Shown: piece after piece, positions 7,773 through 16,145 of the stretch
Layout: each line of letters begins with the position of its first letter
Numbering within the stretch: the first letter of the stretch is position 1
NCBI RefSeq assembly: GCF_039614765.1
Contig: NZ_CP154879.1
Span: 1,302,001-1,366,000, forward strand
DNA from: Castellaniella sp. MT123
Lineage (GTDB): Bacteria; Pseudomonadota; Gammaproteobacteria; Burkholderiales; Burkholderiaceae_B
Direction of reading: 5' to 3'
Length of the DNA stretch: 64,000 nucleotides
The notes under the pieces: model-generated
Databases searched by the model: none
The model's input: only the letters and a program-made list of their open reading frames with translations
Told to the model about the DNA's origin: nothing
Made by a program: the position numbers and the translations under genes

Positions 7773-9011
7773 ATGTTGATCGCAAAAATCCGCCGCCGCA
7801 TCAGCGTTGCTATTGGGTTTTCGGTGGTATCGGCGCTACTGCTTCCAGTTCCTCAAAGTATGGCCCAGTCCATGTCCGGAATGCATATGCAGCCGCGCAA
7901 GGCAGCGCAACCCTGCAAATCGTCGCAGCCATTAGGGTGTGCCGATAGAGCATCGGGAGCATTCTCGCCGGACGGCACACTATTGTTGGCCTGGACCCAA
8001 GACAAGAAGGTCTATTTCGCCCGCTCCAAGGATAAAGGCCAAAGCTGGACGCTGCCCTTGATGATCGGTGACGCCAGAGAAGGGTTCGACGGTGGCGGTG
8101 ATGCCCGACCGCAACTGGCCGCTAACGCCAAAGGCAGCGTGCTGATTGCCTATGACACGTTCAAGGATCAGAACTGGAATGCGGAAATCTGGCTCGCCAG
8201 CTCTGTCGATGGGGGCACGCATTTTGACACGCCAAGGGTCTTCGAGCCCGAAAGCGTGAGTCAACGGCTTCCGGTGTTGAGCATGACACCGGCAGGCAGA
8301 ATACTGATGCTTTGGCAGGACAAGCGCCTGAGCGGGCCTCAAAAGCGACCGGGGGCCTCGCTTGCGTACGCCTGGTCAATGGACGGTGGCCGGACATTCT
8401 CACCGTCTGCGATTGCGGCAGAGGTCAGCTGCGAGTGCTGCCGCATCGGCGTGACAAATTCAAGCAGTGGGGAACCTGTCGCTGCATTCCGGACGATTTT
8501 TCCGGAACAGGTGCGCGATCACGCGCTGCTGCAATTTTCGCCTTCCGGGTCGCCTCGCGCTCCGCTTCGGGTTGCCACCGACAATTGGAAAACAAACGCC
8601 TGCCCACATCACGGACCGTCCGTTTCAGTTTCCAACGACGGGACGACACACATGGTCTGGTACACCCAAGGCCAAGCTCGCCAAGGGCTGTTTTATGCCA
8701 GACTGGGCCATGGCGAGCAGGCGTTCAGTGAGCCGCAGCGCTTGGGTGGCGTCGACGATGCCTCGTCGCATCCGTACGTACTTGTGCAAGGGCAGCAGGT
8801 ATGGCGGGTGTGGAAGGCATTTGACGGGCAAGCTTCACACGTGATGCTCCAGCAATCAGGCAACGATGGTCGTGATTGGAGTGCACCGAAGGTAATCAGC
8901 AGCTCGACGGGCGGTTCGGATCATCCACTGCTGCTTGGCTATCAAGATCATGCATACCTGTCATGGCTCAGCAGCCAACATGGCTATCAACTGATCGATT
9001 TGAAGGAATGA
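7773..9011 (+). CDS. Exported sialidase-fold (Asp-box) protein with Cys/Met metal-binding-like motifs
   Basis: This 412-residue exported protein (signal peptide to about residue 32, PQSMAQ) has four Asp-box-type repeats (SKDKGQSW, SVDGGTHF, SMDGGRTF, SGNDGRDW), indicating a beta-propeller of the sialidase superfamily. The mature N-terminus is Met-rich (SMSGMHM) and the chain has Cys at 48 and 56, a CECC cluster at 220-223 and CPHH at 277-280, features expected of a copper-binding protein rather than a glycosidase. It sits between the TonB receptor and a periplasmic thioredoxin in the CruR-headed operon, and its stop overlaps the neighbouring start region. I infer a periplasmic copper-acquisition role; sialidase activity is not supported. 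Confidence 0.85.
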   Translation: MLIAKIRRRISVAIGFSVVSALLLPVPQSMAQSMSGMHMQPRKAAQPCKSSQPLGCADRASGAFSPDGTLLLAWTQDKKVYFARSKDKGQSWTLPLMIGDAREGFDGGGDARPQLAANAKGSVLIAYDTFKDQNWNAEIWLASSVDGGTHFDTPRVFEPESVSQRLPVLSMTPAGRILMLWQDKRLSGPQKRPGASLAYAWSMDGGRTFSPSAIAAEVSCECCRIGVTNSSSGEPVAAFRTIFPEQVRDHALLQFSPSGSPRAPLRVATDNWKTNACPHHGPSVSVSNDGTTHMVWYTQGQARQGLFYARLGHGEQAFSEPQRLGGVDDASSHPYVLVQGQQVWRVWKAFDGQASHVMLQQSGNDGRDWSAPKVISSSTGGSDHPLLLGYQDHAYLSWLSSQHGYQLIDLKE

Positions 9012-9013
9012 TC

Positions 9014-9490
9014 ATGAAACTCAATCGAATGCTGCTGGTTGTCGCCGGCCTGGCCGTGTGCCGACTTGCCGGCGCAGCCGGCTTGCAGTGGTACGAGGCG
9101 GGAGACTGGGCCACCTTGCGTGGCCAGCACGCTTCCGCACCCTGGGTTGTCCATTTCTGGGGCATGAGCTGCAGCCCATGCCGGCAGGAGCTTCCGGCGT
9201 GGAGCCGGTTCATCCGTGATCATCCGGATGCCAGAGTCACCTTCATTGAAGTTGAACAAGCCGATCCGTCCGCGGTGCAGGCCGTACTTGAAAAAGCAGG
9301 CCTTGCCGAGAGTGATCAACGGCTCAGCTCGGATGGTTTCGATGTTGCCGAGCGTTACGCAATCGACCGGCGTTGGCACGGAGAAACGCCCATGACTCTC
9401 TTGATCTCCCCGGACGGCCAAGCACAAAAAGTCACCGGCACCATGGACTTTGATCGACTGACTGCATGGACGGGTCTGGACAGGCCATAG
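9014..9490 (+). CDS. Periplasmic thioredoxin-like (TlpA-type) oxidoreductase
   Basis: This 158-residue protein has an N-terminal signal/anchor (residues 1-22) and a thioredoxin fold with the redox motif WGMSCSPC (Cys53/Cys56). A cis-Pro loop (ETPMTLLISPDG) lies later in the chain. The start at 9014 is preferred because AAGGA lies 6 nt upstream; an ATG at 9008 overlapping the previous stop is possible. As the last gene of the CruR-headed operon, it probably keeps the Cys-rich sialidase-fold partner, or copper ligands, reduced in the periplasm. This role is inference from context, by analogy with TlpA/ScoI-type copper delivery. Confidence 0.9.
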   Translation: MKLNRMLLVVAGLAVCRLAGAAGLQWYEAGDWATLRGQHASAPWVVHFWGMSCSPCRQELPAWSRFIRDHPDARVTFIEVEQADPSAVQAVLEKAGLAESDQRLSSDGFDVAERYAIDRRWHGETPMTLLISPDGQAQKVTGTMDFDRLTAWTGLDRP

Positions 9491-9566
9491 GATTGGAGTT
9501 GGGAAAACTTTAAAGAAGCCGGCCGGCGGCAAGAACTCCCAGGACGACCGCTGACATTTCCGAGTA

Positions 9567-9590
9567 CGGGGCATAATATGCCCCGCTTTT
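9567..9590 (+). terminator. Probable terminator of the copper operon
   Basis: CGGGGCAT (9567-9574) and ATGCCCCG (9578-9585) form an 8-bp perfect stem with a 3-nt loop, followed by CTTTTC. The T tract is short, so efficiency is uncertain. Confidence 0.55.
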
Positions 9591-9673
9591 CAACAGACCT
9601 TCGCCATGTTCATCCGGCGTTCATCCCGGCAAGCCTACTATGATCCGGTCCGCTGCCAAGGAAACTCCCGACC

Positions 9674-10216
9674 ATGCAATCCCCTCAAAATCATTACAAC
9701 CGCCTGTCGATCTCCCTGCATTGGCTGACGCTGGCGCTGCTGATCGCCGTCTATGCGCTGATCGAACTGCGCGACCTCGCCCCCAAGGGCAGCGCACTGC
9801 GCGACGGTATCCAGATGTGGCACGAGACGCTGGGGTTGACCGTGTTCTGCCTGTTCTTTTTCAGGCTGGCGGTGCGCAGGACGTTCGGTATCCCGCCCAT
9901 CACGCCCCAGCCGCCGGCCTGGCAGCATACGGCTGCCCGCGCCATGCACTGGGCACTGTACCTGTTCCTGATCCTGACCCCCGTGCTGGGCTGGATCACG
10001 CTCAGTGCCCAGGGCAAAGTCGTGCCGTTTTTCGGCTACGAATGGCCCGCCCTGATGGGCCCCGACAAGGCCTGGGGTCACGACCTGAAGGAAATCCACG
10101 AAACCATCGGCAATCTGGGCTACTACCTGATCGGCCTGCACGCACTGGCGGCGTTGTATCACCATTACATCGTGGGCGACAACACCCTGCAAAGGATGCT
10201 TCCCAAGGTGCGCTGA
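9674..10216 (+). CDS. Cytochrome b561 family protein
   Basis: This 180-residue protein has four transmembrane helices and the bis-His layout of bacterial cytochrome b561: His15-region SISLHWLTLALL, MWHETLGLTVFCLFFFR (about 48-64), RAMHWALYLFLILTPVLGW (about 88-106), and EIHETIGNLGYYLIGLHALAALYHH (about 135-160). Such proteins carry electrons from quinol or other donors in the inner membrane; E. coli CybB acts as a superoxide:quinone oxidoreductase. It is a stand-alone gene. The donor and acceptor cannot be told from the sequence. Confidence 0.93.
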   Translation: MQSPQNHYNRLSISLHWLTLALLIAVYALIELRDLAPKGSALRDGIQMWHETLGLTVFCLFFFRLAVRRTFGIPPITPQPPAWQHTAARAMHWALYLFLILTPVLGWITLSAQGKVVPFFGYEWPALMGPDKAWGHDLKEIHETIGNLGYYLIGLHALAALYHHYIVGDNTLQRMLPKVR

Positions 10217-10263
10217 CCCCAGGATCACGCCTCATTCCGCCGGCCCGCTACCGGTGGAACATA

Positions 10264-10292
10264 TTACAAAAGGTCGATCGATACATTATATT
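10264..10292 (+). promoter_or_regulatory. Predicted sigma-70 promoter of the persulfide-dioxygenase-like gene
   Basis: TTACAA (10264-10269) and TATATT (10287-10292) are separated by exactly 17 bp, with a CGATCGAT palindrome in the spacer. This is an unusually AT-rich patch in the 136-bp gap before the MBL-fold gene, and gives a 5' leader of about 55 nt. Confidence 0.5.
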
Positions 10293-10352
10293 TGGCGTAC
10301 TGAGGCTGGAAATCCGAACCGGGTGCCCGGGCCCTAGACGGAGAGAGCCGCC

Positions 10353-11225
10353 ATGTCCATTCGGATCCAGCCGTTCCACGACACCGCCACCGGTACAGTC
10401 AGCTACGCGCTGTCCGATCCGGCCAGCGGGATGGCCGCGGTCATCGACCCCGTGCTGGACTACGACGCCAGCTCCGGGCGCACCCGAACCACGGCCGCCG
10501 ACCGCATCCTGACGTACATTCACGACCGGCAACTGACCGTGCAATGGATCCTGGAAACCCATGCCCACGCCGACCATCTGTCAGCAGCAGCCCACATCCG
10601 CCAGCATGCGGGGGGCAGAATCGCGATCGGCGAGCACATCCGCCAAGTGCAGGACGTATTCAAAAAACTCTACAACCTGGGGGCGGAATTCCTGGCCGAC
10701 GGCAGCCAGTTCGACCACCTGTTCACCGATGGTGAAACGTTTCTGATCGGATCCCTGACAGCTACGGCGATGCTCGTGCCAGGCCATACGCCCGCCGACA
10801 TGGCCTATCGGGTGGAGGACGCCGTATTCACCGGCGATACCCTGTTCATGCCCGACCTGGGCACGGCCCGCACCGATTTCCCGGGGGGCGATGCCCGGAT
10901 CCTGTATCGGTCGATCCAGCGGATCCTGGCGCTGCCGGATGCGACCCGTCTGTTCGTCTGCCACGACTACCCACCGGACTCGCGCCCCGTCGCCTGGGAA
11001 AGCAGCGTAGCCGAGCAAAAATTCCGCAACATCCATGTGCGCGACGGCGTCACGGAACACGAATTCGTTGCGCTGCGCCAGACGCGGGACGCCACCCTGG
11101 CTGCGCCCACGCTGATCCTGCCCGCGCTGCAGGTCAACATCCGCGCCGGGCAACTGCCGCGCCCAGAGGCCAACGGCGTCTCTTATCTGAAGATCCCGCT
11201 CAATGTCCTGGGCTCGAATGCCTGA
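10353..11225 (+). CDS. MBL-fold metallo-hydrolase, persulfide dioxygenase/Blh-like
   Basis: This 290-residue metallo-beta-lactamase-fold protein has ETHAHADHLSAA (metal motif HxHxDH, about 69-80), GHTPADMAY (about 147-155), VFTGDTLFMPDLGTAR (about 161-176) and a later CHDYPPD His (about 208-214). The THAHADHLS and GDTLFMPDLGTARTDFPGG motifs match the ETHE1/Blh-type sulfur dioxygenases, which oxidise glutathione persulfide to sulfite with mononuclear iron. Typical partner genes (rhodanese, BigR-type repressor) are not adjacent. A good promoter lies upstream. Glyoxalase II is less likely given these motifs. Confidence 0.88.
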   Translation: MSIRIQPFHDTATGTVSYALSDPASGMAAVIDPVLDYDASSGRTRTTAADRILTYIHDRQLTVQWILETHAHADHLSAAAHIRQHAGGRIAIGEHIRQVQDVFKKLYNLGAEFLADGSQFDHLFTDGETFLIGSLTATAMLVPGHTPADMAYRVEDAVFTGDTLFMPDLGTARTDFPGGDARILYRSIQRILALPDATRLFVCHDYPPDSRPVAWESSVAEQKFRNIHVRDGVTEHEFVALRQTRDATLAAPTLILPALQVNIRAGQLPRPEANGVSYLKIPLNVLGSNA

Positions 11226-11261
11226 TCATGGCCATACGCACCAGGCCCATCAAAGCCCGAA

Positions 11262-12164
11262 TCACGCGCGTAACGGCCCGGCCTGATTGGCGGGGATCAC
11301 CTGGATGATCCGGGCCGCGCTGTCGGTGGCCGCCGCCAGCGCGGCCTGCGGCGCGGCGCCATCGGCCCAGGCATGCACGAAGGCCGAAGCAAAGGCATCG
11401 CCCGCGCCGATGGTGGACACTGCCGGCACCATTCGAGCCGGGTGAAAATGCCCGTCGGCGCCGTCGTAAAACAAGGCTCCGCCAGATCCCAGCGTCACCA
11501 GGACGGCCTGCCCGGGCCGGTGGATCAGCCGCTGGGCCAGGCTTCGTGCCACTTCGGGCGACGGCGCGTCGGTGTTCAGGGATTCGTCGCCGCACAGTTT
11601 CGCCGCCTCGCGCGCGTTGACACACAGCAGGTCGGCCTGATCCCACAGGCCATGCAGGGCTGCGGGATCGGACAGCTGCCGCGCTCCCGGCGTGACGACC
11701 AGGCGGAATGGCCAAGGCGCCGACAGGTCCGCCAGCGCGGCCTGCAGCCAGGATTGGGACTCCAGCGACAGCCCGGTCACGTAGACGACATCCGCTTGCC
11801 GCAGATCGGGGAAGCCGTGCTCTCCGACCCAGGCGCTCGCGCCCCGCTGCGCATAGGCCCGCGCGGCACCCGAATCGTCCACCATGACGACCGCCTTGCC
11901 GGTCGGCAGGACATGGTCCGGCATGGCGGCCCGGATCCCGTGTCGCTGCAGTAGATCGCGCAGCAGGCCGCCCTCCAGATCCCGCCCCACACAGGCGTAC
12001 ACGCTCGTGCGCGCACCGCGCGCCGCGACATTCAGCGCCGCATTCACGGCGCCACCGCCGGCATACAGGCCAATGTGCTCGACATCCTGCTTGGCTCCGC
12101 TCATGGGTCGGACACGGGAGACGACAATATCGACGATAGCGGCGCCGATGGTGGTGAATTGCAT
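11262..12164 (-). CDS. PfkB/ribokinase family carbohydrate kinase
   Basis: This 300-residue protein has the PfkB N-terminal signature GGGAVNAALNVAARGA (about 36-51) and the C-terminal catalytic signature STIGAGDAFASAFVHAW (about 244-260), in which the Asp of GAGDAF is the catalytic base. The family phosphorylates sugars or nucleosides with ATP. No sugar transporter or regulator lies nearby, so the substrate cannot be assigned; pseudouridine kinase, ribokinase and adenosine kinase are all possible. It sits convergently, 36 bp from the persulfide-dioxygenase-like gene, and downstream of yghU on the same strand. Confidence 0.92.
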   Translation of the reverse strand: MQFTTIGAAIVDIVVSRVRPMSGAKQDVEHIGLYAGGGAVNAALNVAARGARTSVYACVGRDLEGGLLRDLLQRHGIRAAMPDHVLPTGKAVVMVDDSGAARAYAQRGASAWVGEHGFPDLRQADVVYVTGLSLESQSWLQAALADLSAPWPFRLVVTPGARQLSDPAALHGLWDQADLLCVNAREAAKLCGDESLNTDAPSPEVARSLAQRLIHRPGQAVLVTLGSGGALFYDGADGHFHPARMVPAVSTIGAGDAFASAFVHAWADGAAPQAALAAATDSAARIIQVIPANQAGPLRA

Positions 12165-12249
12165 GGCGAGAGGGACTCCGGATGGCGGGACGCGACAAGA
12201 CTAACCGGGCCCCCGTTCAATTGCAACAACAGGGATTGATACGACTGTC

Positions 12250-13107
12250 CTACACCAATCCGTTGAAGTCCGATGCGGCATGGCGTTCGCGCAAAGTCCC
12301 CTCGGCTGTGCGATTGACCAGCCTGCCCCGCCGTACAGCGGGGCGTTCCGCGATCTGATCCGCCCAGCGCACAACATGTCGGTAGTCCTGCGCCGACAGG
12401 AACTCGGCCGCCCCGTATGTCTGCCCCAGCACCAGCCCGCCATACCAGGGCCAGATGGCGATATCGGCAATGGTATAGGCGTCGCCCGCGATAAATTCAT
12501 GCTGTGCCAGACGCTGGTCCAGCACATCGAGCTGACGCTTGGTTTCCATGGCAAACCGGTTGATCGCGTATTCGATCTTGGTCGGTGCATAGACATAGAA
12601 ATGCCCGAACCCGCCACCGACATACGGCGCGCTGCCCACCTGCCAGAACAGCCACGACAGGCATTCCACCCGCGCGGCTGGCTCGGTTGGCAGGAAGGCG
12701 CGGAATTTTTCCGCCAGATACAGCAGGATCGCGCCGGATTCGAAGACGTTGACAGGCGCAGGGCCGCTGCGATCGACCAGCACCGGAATCTTGGAATTCG
12801 GATTGAGCGCCACGAAGCCGCTGCCAAACTGGTCGCCCTCGCCGATGCGGATCAGCCAGGCGTCGTATTCGGCGCCGGTATGGCCGGCCGCGAGCAGTTC
12901 CTCGAGCATCACGGTGACCTTGATACCGTTGGGCGTGCCCTGGGAATACAGCTGCAGGGGATGATCGCCCACGGGCAGCACCTGCTCGTGCGTCGCCCCC
13001 GACACCGGACGATTGACGTTGGCAAACCGCCCACCGCTGGGCTTTTCCCAGGCCCAGACCTTGGGTGGAACGTATTCTGACGACTGACTGCTCATTGCTT
13101 GACTCAT
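12250..13107 (-). CDS. yghU: Glutathione-dependent disulfide-bond oxidoreductase, YghU family
   Basis: This GST-fold protein of 285 residues closely follows E. coli YghU: PPKVWAWEKPSGGRFANVNR, PVGDHPLQLYSQGTPNGIKV, NPNSKIPVLVD, FESGAILLYLAEKF, and ends with GRLVNRT. YghU/YfcG-type enzymes bind two glutathiones and reduce disulfides, using a Thr/Asn near the N-terminus of the thioredoxin domain rather than Cys. The start at 13107 (MSQAMSSQSSEYVPP) is chosen because the family begins a few residues before PPKVW; the frame is open further upstream and the local ribosome-binding site is weak. Confidence 0.94.
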   Translation of the reverse strand: MSQAMSSQSSEYVPPKVWAWEKPSGGRFANVNRPVSGATHEQVLPVGDHPLQLYSQGTPNGIKVTVMLEELLAAGHTGAEYDAWLIRIGEGDQFGSGFVALNPNSKIPVLVDRSGPAPVNVFESGAILLYLAEKFRAFLPTEPAARVECLSWLFWQVGSAPYVGGGFGHFYVYAPTKIEYAINRFAMETKRQLDVLDQRLAQHEFIAGDAYTIADIAIWPWYGGLVLGQTYGAAEFLSAQDYRHVVRWADQIAERPAVRRGRLVNRTAEGTLRERHAASDFNGLV

Positions 13108-13204
13108 GCTGATGACCCCGGGAATCCGGCGTGACACGAAAATTCTACGCCACCGGGCCATTGCGGAGCCCGGCGAGCAGGCCGGGATCCCGTGCGGCCA
13201 ACGT

Positions 13205-13402
13205 CTACTGACGGGACTTCAGCGGGCAGGTGTTGATGCCCAGCACGGCATACAACGGGCAGAAGCGGAACAGCGCCGTGGCAATCGCAACCAGCCCCAG
13301 CCATCCCCACCATCCGATGGTGCCATTGGCAGCCAATACGATGAGCACCAGCCCAAGAATCAGGCGCAGGACGCGATCGATCGTTCCGACATTGAGTTTC
13401 AT
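13205..13402 (-). CDS. DUF2892 family small membrane protein
   Basis: This 65-residue protein begins MKLNVGTIDRVLRLILGLVL, has two hydrophobic helices (about 10-30 and 33-50) and ends with the family motif FRFCPLYAVLGINTCPL (about 45-61). DUF2892 domains occur alone or fused to rhodanese (YgaP), where they anchor sulfur-transfer enzymes in the membrane. No rhodanese gene is adjacent. The two Cys residues could take part in sulfur chemistry, but that is speculation. Confidence 0.9.
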   Translation of the reverse strand: MKLNVGTIDRVLRLILGLVLIVLAANGTIGWWGWLGLVAIATALFRFCPLYAVLGINTCPLKSRQ

Positions 13403-13515
13403 ATACCCCCCGTGAATGGATTCAGTGAATGCACAGCAAGACTATTTCAACACAGGGGGCACAACACCGGTTTGCGCCATGTCAGACCTGGCGGGCAAAT
13501 GCGCTCGACGCTCAA

Positions 13516-13734
13516 TCAATAATGCGGCGGACGCTCGTCCTGTGGATTGCGGGCGCCCGAGCCGCCGTCCGGCGACTGCTGCTGGCGCAGGCCGGCCAGT
13601 TCCCGCGCCAGGACCTCGATCTGCTGTTGCTGGCGAAACACCGTCTGGTTCAGGCGATCCAGCAGATCATCGGCATAGACGGACTTCAGCTCCAGTTCGA
13701 CGATGCGCTTTTCCAGCGCGGCAACTTCATTCAT
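13516..13734 (-). CDS. slyX: SlyX family protein
   Basis: This 72-residue coiled-coil protein reads MNEVAALEKRIVELELKSVY with LDRLNQTVFRQQQQIEVLAREL (about 25-46) and a Pro-rich end DERPPHY; the closing PPHY is diagnostic of SlyX. Its function is unknown. The start at 13734 gives the family length, and the frame stays open further upstream only by chance. It is 25 bp downstream of the M20 hydrolase gene on the same strand, so it may be read from the purine-degradation transcript. Confidence 0.9.
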   Translation of the reverse strand: MNEVAALEKRIVELELKSVYADDLLDRLNQTVFRQQQQIEVLARELAGLRQQQSPDGGSGARNPQDERPPHY

Positions 13735-13759
13735 GGTCACGGCTCCAGGCAATCCGTCA

Positions 13760-15022
13760 TTACAGCACAGGGCCTGCGAGGAAATCCGCCAGCATGCCGG
13801 CCACGACCTGGGTCGCGCCTCGCAGATCGCCGAGTTCGATGTGCTCGTCGGCCTGCTTCGCCCGGGATTCCAGGACGGTGCGCGGACCAGCGCCGTACAT
13901 GACGGTTGGAATCCCCTGCTCGGCATACAGGCGGGCATCGGCATACAGCGGCGTGCCGACCGCCAGAATGGCCTCGTCGAACACGGCCAAGGCATGCCGC
14001 TGCAGGCTGGCCACGAGCTTTTCGTGACCGGACAGCGGCCGCAGAGCGCGGGCCAGGAGCAGGCGACGAATCGTCACCGTGATGCCTGGCAGGCCCACGA
14101 CCGCCGACTGGATGAAGCCCCGAACCTGCGCCTCGACCTGCTCCGGATTTTCTTCCGGAATCAGCCGGCGGTCCATCTTCAGGACCACCCGACCTGGCAC
14201 GACGTTCGTGTTGGTGCCGCCTTCGATCCGGCCCACGATCATGGTGGGATTCGTGATGCCGTCGATCGCGGAATGAATCTCGTCCAGCGCCGCCGCCTGA
14301 CGATAGACCTCGTCCAGGATACGGCTGGCCGCCCGCAGGGCATCGTGCCCTGTCTTGGGCGCCGAGCCATGCGTGGCCTTGCCCTCGACGGTGACCTCGA
14401 ACTGCAGGCAGCCGTTATGCGCCGTCACCACGGCGTGGCTGAAACTGGCGCACAGGACGTAATCCGGCCGCGTCAGGCCATGTTCCAGCAGCCAGCCCGG
14501 CCCCTTCAGGCCGCCGAACTCCTCGTCGTAGGTGAAATGCAGTTCCACGGCGCCCTTCAACGCGGCGCCGCTGGCCTCCAGCGCCCGCACGGCATGCAGA
14601 TAGGTCGTGAAATCGCTTTTGGACACGGCCGACGCGCGGCCGTACAGGCGGCCATCGATGACTTCGCCACCATAGGGATCATGAGTCCAGCCCTCGCCAG
14701 GCGGCACCACGTCGCCATGCGCGTTCAGGGCGATCACCGGCCCGCCTGGCGCGTACCGGCGGCGCACGATCAGGTTGGTGATGCTTTGCATCCCGTAGGC
14801 CCGGATTTCATCATCGGGCACCGCGTGGCGTTCCACCTGCCAGCCCCAGCCCTCCAGGATCCCCGCGACGACTTCGGCATGTGGCGCGTTGTTTCCCGGT
14901 GGCGTATCCGTGGGCACGGCCACCAGTTGGCGCAACAACGCCACCTGATCGTCGAAATGATCGTCCACCCAGGCATTCAGGCGGGCGGACAGGAAGGAAT
15001 CGGTGGATACGGTCGTATTCAT
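13760..15022 (-). CDS. M20-family metallo-hydrolase (ArgE/DapE/allantoate-amidohydrolase superfamily)
   Basis: This 420-residue enzyme has the M20 two-zinc pattern: ALNAHGDVVPPGEGW (about 93-107), FTYDEEFGGLKG (catalytic Glu and zinc ligand, about 158-169), a dimerisation domain with the GKATHGSAPKTG His (about 211-222), and a C-terminal region (ADARLYAEQGIPTVMYGAG). A GGAGA ribosome-binding site supports the start at 15022. It lies directly downstream of allantoicase and allantoinase and probably hydrolyses a ureido compound of that pathway, such as ureidoglycolate or ureidoglycine. An unrelated N-acyl amino acid deacylase role is also possible. Confidence 0.88.
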   Translation of the reverse strand: MNTTVSTDSFLSARLNAWVDDHFDDQVALLRQLVAVPTDTPPGNNAPHAEVVAGILEGWGWQVERHAVPDDEIRAYGMQSITNLIVRRRYAPGGPVIALNAHGDVVPPGEGWTHDPYGGEVIDGRLYGRASAVSKSDFTTYLHAVRALEASGAALKGAVELHFTYDEEFGGLKGPGWLLEHGLTRPDYVLCASFSHAVVTAHNGCLQFEVTVEGKATHGSAPKTGHDALRAASRILDEVYRQAAALDEIHSAIDGITNPTMIVGRIEGGTNTNVVPGRVVLKMDRRLIPEENPEQVEAQVRGFIQSAVVGLPGITVTIRRLLLARALRPLSGHEKLVASLQRHALAVFDEAILAVGTPLYADARLYAEQGIPTVMYGAGPRTVLESRAKQADEHIELGDLRGATQVVAGMLADFLAGPVL

Positions 15023-15066
15023 CGGTGGTCTCCTGGATGCCGGGCGCCCGCGGACGCCCATGCCGA

Positions 15067-16107
15067 TCAGCGGGCCAGACGCCCCCAGATGCGCACGCGG
15101 CTGATACCGCCGTCGGGGAACATGTTGACCCGAACGTGCGAGACCGGGCCGACCGGTGGCAGGACGGCACCTTCGTAGAAGTGCTGCTTGTCCATCTCGG
15201 TCTTCTGCTCGCCCAGGACCACAGGCCAGAACATGGCCTGCGTCACCAGCGACTGATCCGTGGATTCATGGACCAGCGCCCCCTGCACCGATACACGATC
15301 CGGGTAATTACCCTTGAAGTGAGCGGTGTCGATCTCGATCTTTTCAACCACGACCGGATGACCCAGTTCGATGATGACCCAATCATTGCCGGGTTCGCGG
15401 CGGCGGCGCGTTTCCCAGCCGTCACCCATGTCGACCCCGCGGCCCGGCGTGAGCAGCGGCATGGGCGAACCGAAGTGGGAATCGTTGTAGGCCACGATGC
15501 GACCGCCGTTGGCCAGCGCCGAGACTTCATACAGCGCGTCCGGATCCTTCTTGTCCCAGTCGCAGGCCGGCTGGCCATACACGCGCAAGCGCGCCACGCC
15601 GCCGTCGGGGAAGATATTCAGACGCAGGTGCGTCCAGACGCGATCATCCGCGATTTCGACGAAATGATGGGAATTTCCCTGCAGGGATTTTGCCGGAACG
15701 ATCTCGACCCATTCGGTCCCATCGTCGGGCTCGCCGTCGCAACGGGCGACCTGCACAGAGGCTGCCGGGGGAAAATTGCCGGTGAAGTGGCTGGTGTTGA
15801 TGTCCAGGCCCTTGATCGTGCCGGGCAGACCCAGCTTGACGATGGCGGTGTCGTTGCCGCCATTGCGGCGGCGCCGGGTTTCCCAGCCATCCATCCATTT
15901 CCCGTGATCGTCGAATTTACCGACGATGAAGACGGGTTCCGAATCCTGCAGCATGCGCTGCGCGCCGGCGAAAAATTCATCCGTGCAGGACAGGACCCGG
16001 GCCCCCAGCTTATCGCTGGCCAGGTTCGTGTGGCGGGTGGCAAACGGAGGCAGATCGACGGCAGGGGCGTCGATCACGGTGCCGACGGGCAAATTGGGGG
16101 AAACCAT
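15067..16107 (-). CDS. alc: Allantoicase
   Basis: This 346-residue enzyme is built of two repeats of the allantoicase jelly-roll fold: ETRRRR at about 81 and 266, [12 protein letters not shown] and [31 protein letters not shown] and [18 protein letters not shown]. Allantoicase hydrolyses allantoate to ureidoglycolate and urea. The start at 16107 ([11 protein letters not shown]) has a GGAGCG ribosome-binding site. It sits between puuE and the M20 hydrolase in the minus-strand half of the uric acid cluster, downstream of the GntR regulator. Confidence 0.96.
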   Translation of the reverse strand: MVSPNLPVGTVIDAPAVDLPPFATRHTNLASDKLGARVLSCTDEFFAGAQRMLQDSEPVFIVGKFDDHGKWMDGWETRRRRNGGNDTAIVKLGLPGTIKGLDINTSHFTGNFPPAASVQVARCDGEPDDGTEWVEIVPAKSLQGNSHHFVEIADDRVWTHLRLNIFPDGGVARLRVYGQPACDWDKKDPDALYEVSALANGGRIVAYNDSHFGSPMPLLTPGRGVDMGDGWETRRRREPGNDWVIIELGHPVVVEKIEIDTAHFKGNYPDRVSVQGALVHESTDQSLVTQAMFWPVVLGEQKTEMDKQHFYEGAVLPPVGPVSHVRVNMFPDGGISRVRIWGRLAR

Positions 16108-16145
16108 GGTGTTACGCTCCAAAAATTCAGAAAAAACGCGGCGGA

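Noticed and set aside
7773-9011. Calling the Asp-box protein a host-glycan sialidase
   Set aside because: Asp-boxes mark the fold only; the operon context and Cys/Met motifs point to copper, and I could not identify the catalytic Arg triad.
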